Source: Warburgia ugandensis (Eukaryota > Streptophyta > Magnoliopsida > Canellales > Canellaceae). Taken from it: a DNA stretch of 64,000 nucleotides. The stretch is taken from positions 72,703,057 through 72,767,056 of the forward strand of contig CP141135.1 in the NCBI GenBank assembly GCA_035236585.1, read 5' to 3'. Under the pieces are notes generated by a model. The model was not told the DNA's origin and searched no databases. It worked only from the letters and a program-made list of their open reading frames with translations. Below, one piece after another: positions 25,057 through 37,400 of this stretch (positions are counted from its first letter, which is position 1; each line of letters opens with the position of its first letter). Made by a program: the position numbers and the translations under genes.

Positions 25057-25842
25057 CTGTGAAGGGAATGGGATGGATGGGGGCGATTCTTCGGGCGCGT
25101 CGTTTCTTCCGAGTTAACGGAAAATGGCACGAGAAGTGCACTTGCTTTCTCAAGGAAGAGGCATATTTTTGGAACCATGGTTGTTATTAGTTTCCATTGG
25201 TATTTTTCTTTTCTTTTTTTTTTAATGAAAAATTATAAAGAGAAACACTTTGCTTGGTCAAAGAAGAAGTACACTTCTGAGCCTACATGTGGCAATTTCA
25301 TCCAAAAGACCATATTTTTGGAGCCTACCTTTGAATGTTTTGACTCAATTGTCTCATTATTCTAGATATAGATTATATAAGCATGTGGATCATTCTAGAC
25401 AATCATTCATGCCATATGATCTTTTACTTAGAAGCAAAGTTAAAGCAATAAGGCGAATAATTTTGATCATGCAAAGGTTGGCTCCAAAAAGTGACTGCTA
25501 GACTGCACCTCATAATATGTTTAGTTAAGCATTCCTCCATTTCAAAAGTTGGGAAAATATAAACCATTAATTTTGGTATCATAGCATTGTCAATGAAACA
25601 TCCAACATCCGATTGGCATGGGACCTCGGTCATGTAGCTTAGTGGTTAATGGTGTACAAGTTTATTAGTATGGATCAACACATTTTCATTTGGGACTACA
25701 AAATGTGCTTATTGAGTGGTTTTGCATGCTTTAGAAGGATATCTGAGCGGATAGAAGTGCGACGTCTAGATCACTTAATCAAAACGGTAGGTGGGTAAGC
25801 ATTACTTTGAGTGGGTTTCCACTAGAATTGTCTTAATAGAAA
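25053..25842. other. Upstream region of the capping-protein gene; no other gene
   Basis: Promoter-side sequence with AT-rich intergenic DNA. No domain-bearing frame was recognised. Confidence 0.45.
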
Positions 25843-26014
25843 GGGGACAGTCCCGGTGCACCTATGGGGGACGGGGTTTGGAGAAGGGGCGGACCATAAG
25901 TGTCTATAGTATGCAGTTTTACCTTGCATTTTTACAAGAGGCTATTTTTACCTCTTGAACCCGTGACCTTGAGGTCTTACAATCACAACTTTTACCATTA
26001 TGCCAAGGAATTTT
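25843..26014 (-). mobile_element. Au-family SINE, diverged
   Basis: Full-length layout on the minus strand: tRNA-like head with gtcacgggttcaag, then cctcttgt, gtccgcccctt and a terminus reading gcaccgggactgtcccc. It is older than most copies, judging by scattered substitutions. Confidence 0.78.
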
Positions 26015-28412
26015 CCTAATATAATGATTCTAATTTTCAGCCGTTGATTTTTGGACCCCTTGCTGATGAATGCAGAACACTATTATTAATATTATGAAAA
26101 TCTAATTATGAGATAGAATTTAAAGGTTTACAATTGTCAGATTACATTTTTCCCTTTTCTTATTTTTGTATTTTCAGGTAAAATTGTCAGATTTTAACTT
26201 GAGACCCGGTGCGAGTAGGCAATCTATAGCCTAAAGTCTCGTTCGTTTGGGGTGCTTTCCATTTCAGTACTTTTCAAAACGTCTTTGGCGCTACTTTCTT
26301 TCAGGGACACGGTTGGAAGGTTGTCCGCGGGATATGCTTTTATGTAGAATCTGCCTGGTCTCTACTGATGCACCAGTCCTCAAAAGGTTAGTTGCACGAA
26401 TCGAACCGTCTTTGGTGGATCAAACCATTCTCCAGCTTCAGATATCTTGGTTGATTTGAGCGTCCTTAAAAACTCTGTTTCTGAATTGAATGTAAACCGC
26501 TTGTATATGCAAATTTCTAACGGTCTGTTTACCGAGATTTAGAATATTCCAGATATTAGAATTATCCAGTCTGCAAGCACTTCGGACTACTAGATATCAA
26601 AAGCCAGAGATCATTCCCCGTTCATTCGGAGGGGAGCCTGGCACACTACTTGTCATACTATCCAGTAGCATTCCTGAACATCAACACTTGAAAATTGTGG
26701 CTAAAACAGTCTTTTTGATTGGTATTGCAGTTACTCTTTAGTTAGGACATTGGAGCTACATTACTGATTGATAAATCTCTAAAATTGGGTCTTTTTTAAA
26801 TTAATTTAATCGTTAAATACTATAATTTATGCATCTAGAGAATAGTCACTTCAAAGTGAATCTATCATTAACTAAACAATCATTTGGTTATACCATTTTG
26901 AGCTTTGCTCTAATAGAAACTATTTCATCATTTGCCCCAATAACGGTTTCTTTGATCTCATTTGTATTCCGATAAAAGAAAGTGTCTTCTCAATCTAATC
27001 TAATGAGGAGTCCGTTTTGACATTGTTTGAAATCATCCATCCTACGTTAGCAAATAAACTATATTACATAGTCCGTTTTAGGAATTGGCAACTTTCCCAT
27101 TCAGTTACTTTGGTACTGGACATGCCCCCAATGGATACTACTGGGTCAGGGAAATTACATAATAAACATCCATTGCCCCCCCAATTTTTTGTGCTTGACC
27201 TATGAAATGGGGTGAGTCGATAAAGCATAAATAAGATTTCTACGGGTAAATGTGCATAGATCGTGCAAGACAAGCTGGCTAACTTGAGAGACGCTCAAAT
27301 TTTGGGCTCACCATGTTAGAGTGGATTTCAAGGGACTTAACAACCAATAGAGAATGAAAGGCTAAAAGTCAGAAGAACGACCATACGAGGTTAATCCACC
27401 GTGGCAACCCGACCCTATCTCGAAATACATTAAGAGAAGAGAATGCCACAAGTTCATGACTATTACCAATTATGAATCAATATGGCTTCTTCATAGCAAC
27501 TAACCATGGAACTTGTTCGCTACTCTTATTGTTTCCTTTTTTCTCGGAGTTCCTTATTCGTTATTTCCGGATCTTTTTGCTGCATTCACATACAACAAGA
27601 AATAACCACCAACTTTTAGTGCAGCACCTGCAATTTGGTGTTCTCAGGTTCTATTGTGCCTACGCCACGACGGTCCCACAAACGAGTTTTTAACACCACC
27701 TCCACACCTAGGCTGCAAGTCCCCCAATCGAGAATGGAAGGCTGAAAGTCTAAGCAACAGGTACCTCAGATCAATACATTAGATGTGGAGAAATGATTGA
27801 TAGAGAGGACATATCATCACCCTAAGTTGATTATTTTTCTTGCTTAGCATAAGAATCTTCATTTTGTTGATAAATAGGGTTGGCCAACAACAAATGCAGC
27901 TTCTATATTCATAAGTAAATGCCTTCTTGTCTAACAGTGGCTGGGTGATGCTAAGCCGCTGATCAACAGCTTGAGCCAAAAGATATCTTTTACAAGGTAT
28001 TGATCGATGGCTTAGAAAAAAGCGATCACAATCAAGCAAAAATGGTTGCATTAAGCCCACCAGTTCAACAGATACAATCACATCTTCCTGTCATGAGTAT
28101 TAGCTTTAAATGAAACCAGATTAAGCAATTAGACAACGGACAAATGACTGTTGGATGGTTGAGATCGGATACAGGGTCATGCTCCTGTCACCCTTCCCAC
28201 CACCAAAAGCAATTTGGTAGCTGATGATAAATTTGCCCTTTTTTTTTTGAATCATGCAGGGTTTGTTCACAGATTGTAGTCTATAAATATAGGTATACAG
28301 GCAAGGGATCAATATAGAAGGAACAATCTATTAATACATAGACAAACTACAAGCAGCATATAGTTTATTAACTCACCAAAATTAAGTGGCGCCCAGTGAG
28401 ACCCAGTTTTCA
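26015..28412. other. Long intergenic region without a recognised gene
   Basis: About 2.4 kb between the SINE and the 3' end of the tRNA pseudouridine synthase gene. Small frames (for example 26247-26459, 27017-27205 and 27472-27693) show no known domain. Two similar phrases near 27350 and 27730 (agaatgaaaggctaaaagtc / agaatggaaggctgaaagtc) hint at an old duplicated repeat. Confidence 0.4.
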
Positions 28413-31400
28413 TTAGCTTGCTTCATTTGATGGTTCATGTGAAGAAGTTGTGGAGCTCTTACTATTGGTCCTCATATTTAATTTTGCACGTCGTTCTCTA
28501 TAGGATGCTGCAAACAGTGCAAGCAGTAGCAATGAAAATCATCACCGTCATCACCATCATCATCATCATCAAAGCCTTATCCCAATTAGGGGTCGAGCGG
28601 CAATGAAAATGAAAACCATTCATTCTTGTAAACATAGAAACAGGTCAAGCAAAAACAATCTTTCTGTACAGAAAAGTGGAATCAGTATAACTCAGATTGG
28701 ACTGTATAAAAGGGACTCACGCTCAGTTGGACGCAACAAAAGAGGAACATGGACTCTTTTCTTCTTGTGGTTTTGTGAGGGAATTCTAGCTGCAATTCGA
28801 TGGATGCATCAGTAATCCGAACAAAAGCAATGCATCTCTTGAAAATGTTGGATATTGCTAGAGACATACCAGGTATAGACAAGCTAGCAAGACCCTCCTG
28901 AAATAAGGCAGCTTGAAGCGTATAGGTGTGGTATTCATTCTTCAGGTGCTCTCGCAAGGCTTGCTCTGCATCTGTATAAAATATCACCAATTATGTTATT
29001 GAAAATTAGAGTTCACAAATTACTGGAAGTGTATTCCCCAAGCCTGTGTTGGAAGTAATTTCCTAAGTTCCTTTCGTAACAATCTGAAAATGAAAGGAAT
29101 ATACAATGGAAATTTACACATGCAAGTCAAGTAGTTATGTTCCAAATGATTTTGTTTGCCCAGAAGTAAAACAAGCAGAATTCTGAGTGGATCACAAAAT
29201 TTAAGAGCTAAATCATCGGAACCAGAAAATCAACCATATGTTCACTATATTTCTTTTGATGGTATCTTAACAGTAACAAAATAAGACAAGACAATGGGGT
29301 TACAGAATTCCGTGGTACTGCAATTAAGTACATATTGCGTGTAAAGCAAACTTATTTAAAACCATAAAGAAGAAAGAAGAGAAAAATGCAACGAAACCAA
29401 AAACGAGCACAACTGTGCTGTGGTTAAACTTTGCGTTAAGGCCCTGCATGCATGAGAATATAACAGAACCATTCAGAAGATGCATATTTGGTGGCTCGGT
29501 GATATACAAAATGGTAGAGCCACAAAGCATACGAACTGATATCAGTTGGAGAGGTGTGAAAGATATTGCATAAACTAATGAATAAAGGAAAGAACTCTTA
29601 TTGGATCACCAAAGAACTAATAAATCATGCGTCTCAAATAGATTTTTTTTCTTTTTTTATTCTGGCTGGTGGAAACAATTCCAATATGAGATTTGCCAAT
29701 CACAAACGTTGCTGGTTCAGATATATTCCTGGATTAAGATGAAGATGCTAAAGGTATCATTTCTTGCACCTTGACATGCTCTACGAGAAACTTTTTCAAT
29801 TTCAGGGTAACAAATGAATAAAGCAGATGTAGCATTTCATTTTCTGAAGATGAGTGAAACAATTTATTGGTAAAATACCTGAAGAACAGACAAAGGTGAG
29901 ACCTTCAAATTCACAGGATTGAAGAATCAATGGAAGCTCAGAGGCCATGCTGTACTGAGGCTTTCTAGGAGTCCTGCTAGTATCCAGTAATGCATCTATT
30001 ACCTGCATCATATTCAACATTAAGAATGAAGCTTTCTCGTAGTGGGCAGATAGGAAGAAATACAGAAAGAGTATTTAGAGAATCTCTCCTGCAAAAAATG
30101 ACTAAAAGAGCAGCCCCGGTGCACGAAGTTCCCGCCTATGCGGGGTCTGGGGAAGGGTCAGACCACAAGGGCCTGTAAAAAATGACTCCCAAGAAGTATT
30201 TGCCATACAAATCCTACCAAAGCCTCAATGTATTATTATAGTTCCCTTCAACAAGTACAAGTTCGCACAGTCAAAGCCAAGCTATTACTTTCCAAGAGAA
30301 TTAACAAGGTAATCCACTACTGGTCCCCATCTAACTCCACTGGAACAGAACTTGCCATGTATTTAGCTAGATGTTGCTCCTAGTACAAGGTAAGAGATAG
30401 AAAGCATAGCAGAGTTTCCATTCAAAACTAAAAGACTTACATTGTTGGAAACAAACAAAAGGCACAAAAATGTTTGTGTTGATCACTTCCAAGAAAAAAT
30501 TTAACCAAAGAAACTAGCCTCAAAAGAAAGACAGAGAGCTGAAGATCTTCTAACAGAGACCGTTACTCGATTACTAGCATGAATCGAGCTGTCTATTACT
30601 TCCCCGAATGTTTTTCTCCATATATGAAGTAACAGATAGAGTCCAAAGAGGGCATCGCCAAGAAGAAACTAGAACCAGAAGCAATAAACTGCAGTGCATG
30701 AATCATTTGAATGTACGCCTATGTACATCCACTGGCTTCTTCCTAGTATTGTTCACAAAATAGTAGGGTGCATCTAACCAAGGTTTTTCAAAGAAATTCA
30801 TCACTACACAAGATTTTTCATTTAAAATAGTATCAAGTTTGTAGATCAACAACATAAAATTGTTCCTAAAAATATGCCTGAGGCACTTTATTTGCTCGCT
30901 TAAGATTAGATTCAGTTTCTCATAATAACCAATCAACAAGTACGACTAATGGAACAAGTGAAACATCATGTCACATCCTGATAAAATAAAATTGTCTAGT
31001 TTCTCGAAACCAATGTGTTAAAATAAGGATGTTGTATACGCACACTAGGAGATTCAAGACCTCGACCAATCATAAATAGCACAGCAACCATACATCGGAC
31101 CTGGTGCCATATAAAAGCACTACCTTTAACTGTAACTGCCCATATATCTTTGCCATTAGACCTGTGATGCAATCCAGAAACAGATGCATAAATAAATGGC
31201 ACTGCATGCTAAATCTGAGAAGGAAGATACACATACACAAAAATAATAAATAAATAAATAAGCCTCACGAATGTTCACAGGTTTCTTCTCCACCTTGAAG
31301 AACAGACAAAATGCTCACATAAAACTAGTGCCATGAAGTCACTACCCAAGAGGCACCAAGAACTACTATAACCACTCACAGCTTGGTTAAAGAAATCATA

Positions 31401-34400
31401 TGAAACAAAAGGAAAAACCAAAAAAGACCATAAACTTGTGATAGATATTTAGCCTAAGAATAAATACAAGCTCACAAAACTGAGCTACAAAGAGTTCCAC
31501 ATTCGTGCACTTTTGCATCTTGGAGAAGTTTTCAACATGGGAATCATGGGCGGAGGATGAGTTATTGAAATAAGCATCTCAGTTCATACCCATTGTCCAA
31601 CTCCTTGGAGATCTGGACATGTAATGCATGAACTAGAAATTCAACATCTTTGTATGGAGGCAACATCTCCTCATTTTACGTATAGGGAAATGTAAAAGAG
31701 AAGACTAGCTCTTTGTGACAGAAGCAAAATTCACAAAAGAGCCCCAGGTCATAGCAGAGATGATTTGAGTAAAGAAATTCTTTTTACTGAGAACCAACAG
31801 AAGGCCCAAAATGTCCAAGATAGCATGCTAATGTTAATAGTGGGGCCATAGAGCTCCAGCAGTAGCAAAATCAGTGGACTAAGATATAAAGGTTTATCAA
31901 GATTCTTAGGTGACATCTATTTATTTATTCTGAAATAGGTTTAGAAAATTGATCAAACTCTACCCAGTTAACTTCTGTTGAACTAAGATGCGTCCAAAGA
32001 GGTCAATGCGGAATCAACGGTTCCGTAGAAAACTAAATTTTGTTCATTATAGTAAAGAGAGAATGAATGAAACAGATATCTTTGCATGAAAATGGATACA
32101 GGACACATCTTCATGGAGCATCTCTGACCTGTCAATGCAAGGAGAAACCTCGAAAGATGTGATCTTTCGCCTGTAATTGTGCACATTCAGAGCATCCATT
32201 TTACAGAAGTTCCTGAAGTCATGTTCCCCTACAAACTTCTTACCCGCCAACTCCATTGCCTGACAACAAATACAGCCAAGCAAAGCAGCATTGTGAATAC
32301 TACTTACAGGGAGAAGAAGCCACACAACTATGATGAAGTACATGAAATATAGACATGAATACCAATGTATCTAGATCTCCTTTCCAAAATAGGTATTTAT
32401 ATTCCCTGCTTAAACAGCTGAACCTGCAAGCTCAGAAGGAAGAATAGTCAAAAAAGGATTTGGATCTAATTCTTAGCAGGAATCCATATAATTATGATCA
32501 AATGCCAACAATTGTTCGGAAAGTCAGACCCACTGCTACAGGTACATTATACTAGCGTAGTCCAATAAATAGTATGAAGCCATAGGAAACAATTCCAATG
32601 CTGATGTATAGTGGACAAAGGTAAGTTTTTCAAACATAAGCTAAGTGAGATCACTGTCAAAGACATTTGGAACACAAAATGCCCTTCAGAGAGCAAAATA
32701 TGTGGATTCTCTCGTATACCACATGGAAAATATTCATGCTTAACAAGTTGGAAATGTAACCATTGAAGCTTATGACACCTCATCTAAGGTTCCAAATGTT
32801 CAAATTCTACTGAAGTTCCCGGCCTCAAATATTGGATTTGGAAAATTCACTTGCTCTCTTAATAAAATTACGAAGTCTTAACAAGTAATGAACTTCAACA
32901 GAGAACAAATAGTCAATAGAACAGTCAAATAACTGTTAAATCCCTTGTCTGATACAAGTATGGGATTGTGGCAAGGAAGCCTTTACTTTTCCTCTATGAC
33001 CTTGTCCCTTCCCCTCCAAGGGCAGCCCCACCTTCCGACCCTGTTCCTCCTTATGCACCAAACGAAGTCTCATAGCATGTGCTAGAAAAACTGCATTTTA
33101 GGATAGATTGTGAGCTTCATATGGATATTTATAAGGACTTGTTACCAGGGTTTAGACATCTTTATTGAATATTGGTAGCTCACAGATAATGTTTGTAGTT
33201 TAGGTCCAATATTGAATATTTACCAATGAGCACAATGAAATAGATCCTGTTCCTTCTAGAACTCAATAAAGACCAAACCTCAGCTCACTTTGGATTTGGA
33301 TGTTCTATACATTATCAGAATGGCTAGCAGAAACGACATCAAATATATTGTGAGCGGCGGATGACTTCCCATTCACCAGCATCTGCTCAATGTGCTCCTC
33401 CAAGCAGATCCTTGGATCTTGATGGTTATCACAAATATTTTTGCCAAGCCATTATGGGGCCAAGAAACTAAGATAACAGAAATGCATCATATGTCACACC
33501 ATAAATTTACCAAGGGCAGACTTAAGCAAACAAGCCAGCCACCTAGGTCCAGATAATCAAAGGGACAAAGAAAGGATGCAGAATGGACATACATCAGATC
33601 ACTTGTTACTGCTTGCCTTACATCAAACCCACCTCCCTCAATGAAAAATTATCTTTGCACTATAAATAGTCACCAACACTATTGCAGAACAAGCAAGAGC
33701 ATGGAAAGGTTTCATATATTGTAGATTTACTGAATATTTGTCTGAGGAACAGAAATAATATGAGAAAAGATAGAAATAATAGAACCTTGCATGAAAATCA
33801 ACAGGAGCAGGGGACCAGCATATGACCCGTATATCTTTTGGAAGAGCTCTGTTCAGCACCTTTACGTAATCAATTTCTTCTTCTGCAAGAGAGAAGCTAA
33901 ATAGAATTACCAAATTTGGGAGACAATGAAGAATGCCAATTACAATATTAACTCCACACCTGACAAGGGTTCATGCAACTTTTATCCAAAACTATTACAT
34001 AATTTACATACTTTAATGCCAAAAGCAAGAAGAAAGATTATGAATCTTAAATCTAGGAAGCCGTGGGTACTTTCACAACCATTAGGATAATTAAAAAGAA
34101 CATCCTATCACAAAATCAACTCACCTTTTCAACAAAAAAAAAAAAGGTTTTATGAAACAAATCATCTAATGATACACAGTTCAGTAAACGAGTAGAGGTC
34201 ACAGAAGCAGACCACATGTTTGTTTTGTTGAAGCTTCCTGGAAGATCAAATTCTCCTTAGTGTCCTTGAGACGTGATCGCAGAAAAAGAGAAATAACCTG
34301 CATCAGGTACTTCTTATCAGTATCAGCAGACAAAACTTGTTGTATTGGAAACGTCATGGCAATGACATTTATCAGAATTCCATGTTATAAGCTGTTCAAA

Positions 34401-37400
34401 CTGATGGAATCTTCAGATCACATCTGATGTTTACATTTCCAACAAAAATCATGCTAACTAATACCTAGACACCTTCTACCAGATGATGGTCCAGCATCTA
34501 CCACTGGATACCAAAATGAAGCAAAAAGGAGCTTTAAGAAAAACTTACCTGCCCGGTTGAAGAAACCCCCTTGTCTGTTCTACCACATCTTGTGTATCGT
34601 AACTCCTCCTTGTCACCAACCAAAAGTTTAGTCTTCTGAAGCGCCTTAAATATTTCAGACTGGATAAAAACCCAACTATATAAGACAGAAAGTGAAAACC
34701 CAAAATAGATTAATTGAAGTTAGAAAGTCCCAAACTGATGCTGGCCTGGCATTTTCAGTTCTTCATTTAAATAACGATCAATTACCTCTATCAAACCCTA
34801 ATAGAAAACTCCAAAACCAAATCACTAAAATTAGTGGAGGATATACATTCCTGTTGTTTCATGTTCCAAAGCAAAAAAATTTAATTGTAGAGAAATATTA
34901 AGGAGGGAGAAAAGCACCTCAACAGTTGGATCCATTTGCGCTTCTGAAGCAAAACCATAAAACCTGTAAACAAGGCAGACATCAATATGAAACCTTCACC
35001 TCATTCACTTATCCGTAACGAGGCAACAATTTCCTTCTTTAAAAACAGTGCTACTGAAACTGTACATATAATTTTACAACAAGGCTCAGAATTTGCATCA
35101 TAGGAGATCAAATATTTGCAACCTACTATTTGGCTTTAAATGCACAAGATATATCTAGTATCATTTGTGTTATCAACTTTTGTTAGACATGCAAAGGACA
35201 TATGGAGGTTTTTTTACAATTCTATATAATGGAACTTCTAGCAAGAGCAGAAAATGGCTAAGTATGCCACTCAAGTAAAAAGAGATCTTTGCGAGACTTA
35301 AGATTCAACTTCAATGATGCAATTCAAGCCCAATTGGATGATTTGTAGAAATCAATGGAGTTACTTACAAAATAAACTGCTAAGAAATATATACCTCTGA
35401 CCAAAGTACATGATTTTCAGGGCAACATATCTCTTGCCATGGTGGTCCATGGTTCTCAAGTTGCAACCTGTACCAAAGCAGAGAAAAATGCTTGCAGTTA
35501 CCATCAAGCTTACTGGTAAATATAAATACCCTAATGCATTGTAATCACTCATTATTTTGTTGATGCCATAGCATGAAATAGAAAACAAGGTAAAGAAATG
35601 ATGGGAGAAGATCCAAACATATTCCACCTGAACAGAAGCTCATATAAAGAAATCTGATCTCTGGTAATTCTAAATATGGAAGTGTTAGGTGAGGCTGAAA
35701 AGGTTAAGACTTGCTGGTTTCATCATCATCAAGACCTTATCCCAATTAGGGGTCGGCCACATGAATCTTATTCCTCCATTCCACTCTATTAAATACCATG
35801 GTTTCATTTAGTCCCAAAGTTTTTAAATCTTTCCTCACCACTTCTATCCACGTTCTTTTGGGCCTTCCCCTTGCCCTTTTAGAACCTTCAACTTGTATTG
35901 CCTCACTCCTTCTAACTGGTGCCGTTGGTGGCCTCCTTTGAACATGTCCAAACCATCTAAGTCTAATCTCCCTCATCTTGTTACCTATTGGTGCTATCCC
36001 TAAATTTCCTCTAATATTTTCATTTCTAATTCTATCCTTTCTTGTCTTACCACTCATCCATCTCAACATCCTCATTTCTGCGACACTCAGCCTATGAGTA
36101 TGATGTTCCTTAACTGCCCAACACTCTGATCCATAGAGCATGGCCGGCCTAATAGCCATCCTATAGAATTTTCCCTTTAGTTTGAGTGGCACCCGCCGAT
36201 CACATAAAACACCCGATGCACATCTCCATTTGTTCCAACCTGCTTGGATTCTCTGGGTGACCTCCCTCTCAATCTCTCCACTCTCATGGATCAATGATCC
36301 TAAGTATTGGAAGTGGTCTCTCATGGGGACCTCTTGGTTATTAATCTTGACTGGTACTCCACTCCTACTCTCCTTACTAAAATTACATTCCATATATTCT
36401 GTCTTAGTTCGGCTAATTTTAAATCCTTCCGATTCTAATGCTTTTCTCCATAACTCTAGCTTTATGTTTACACCCTCCCTTGTCTCATCAAGTAGGACTA
36501 TATCGTCTGCAAATAGCATGCACTAGGGAATCTCCTCACGCAGATGTTTTGTTAACTCATCTATAACTAATGTGAAAAGGTATGGACTCAATGCTGATCC
36601 TTGGTGCAATCCGACAGTGACAGGAAAATCACCAGTCACGCCACTAATGGTCTTAACATTTGTTACTGCTCCCTCATACATATCTTTAATTATGTCTATA
36701 TACCCCTGAGAGTAGGAGTGGCACTAATGCACCGGATCCCATCAGAACTCCGCAGTTAAGCGTGCTTGGGCGAGAGTAGTATTAGGATGGGTGACCTCTT
36801 GGGAAGTCCTCGTATTGCACCCCTCGTTTTAACTCCACCAATGCCGGTCCCAAGCCCGGATAAAAAAGGAGGAGGGTCTTGTGTCAGGTGCCAACCGGCA
36901 AGGGGGAAGTTGAAGATGATTCTATTATTTCTTTCTTACAAATGAATATGCATTTGTATATTAGTTTGTGAGAGAGAAATGAAAATCATCTCCAGCTTCT
37001 TAAAAAATGGCAACCCTTGTTCAGGTAGCCAGCCGACAATGGGGAAGTTGAAGATGATTCTATTATTTCTTTCTTACAAATAAATATGCATTTGCATATT
37101 AGTTTGTGAGGAAGAAATGAAAATCATCTTCAGCTTCTTAAAATATGGCCACCCTTGCGTCAGGTAGCCAGCCGGCAAGGGTGAAGCTGAAGATGATTTT
37201 AATGAAATTCATCTTCAGCTTTTAAACTATGGCAACCCCAACATGACATGAATCGAAGACTTGCTGGTTTATGTCACTTAAGTTGTTTTATAAGTTTTGA
37301 GGCATGAATTAGAACTTCTAGGCAGCAAGTTTAGCATCATAGACAGAGGTTAGAGCATTTGCCAGCCATATCACCTATTAATTCCTAATAATACAAAAGA

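Larger units (their letters stand above)
35721..37255 (-). mobile_element. RTE LINE insertion with inverted 5' part and 5S rRNA fragment
   Basis: The whole 1,535 bp is bracketed by perfect aagacttgctggttt (35706-35720 and 37256-37270), so it arrived as one insertion in PUS3 intron 3. The 3' part (36707..35721, minus strand) encodes the C-terminal half of RTE reverse transcriptase. It has GLHQGSALSPYLF, the catalytic FADD, YLGSLIHESGEI, YGSECWAVK, RWFGHVQRR and RGRPKRTW, ending IHVADP, the family terminus and (GAT)n. One in-frame TAG lies just before CMLFADD; otherwise about 315 codons are open. The remainder (36708-37255) is in the opposite orientation: about 104 nt of 5S rRNA, a short LINE 5' sequence and about three hairpin units. 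Inversion with an intact target duplication is the classical twin-priming layout. Confidence 0.88.

Noticed and set aside
25630-25690. tRNA gene or SINE head
   Set aside because: tagcttagtgg fits an A box, but no acceptable B box or cloverleaf follows at the right distance.
35746-36519. A host gene with a 257-codon open frame
   Set aside because: The frame is the C-terminal half of an RTE reverse transcriptase, with LINE terminus and tail directly after it.
36721-36824. A functional 5S rRNA gene
   Set aside because: The first 16 or so nucleotides are missing, there is only one unit, and it sits inside a LINE insertion with target duplications.
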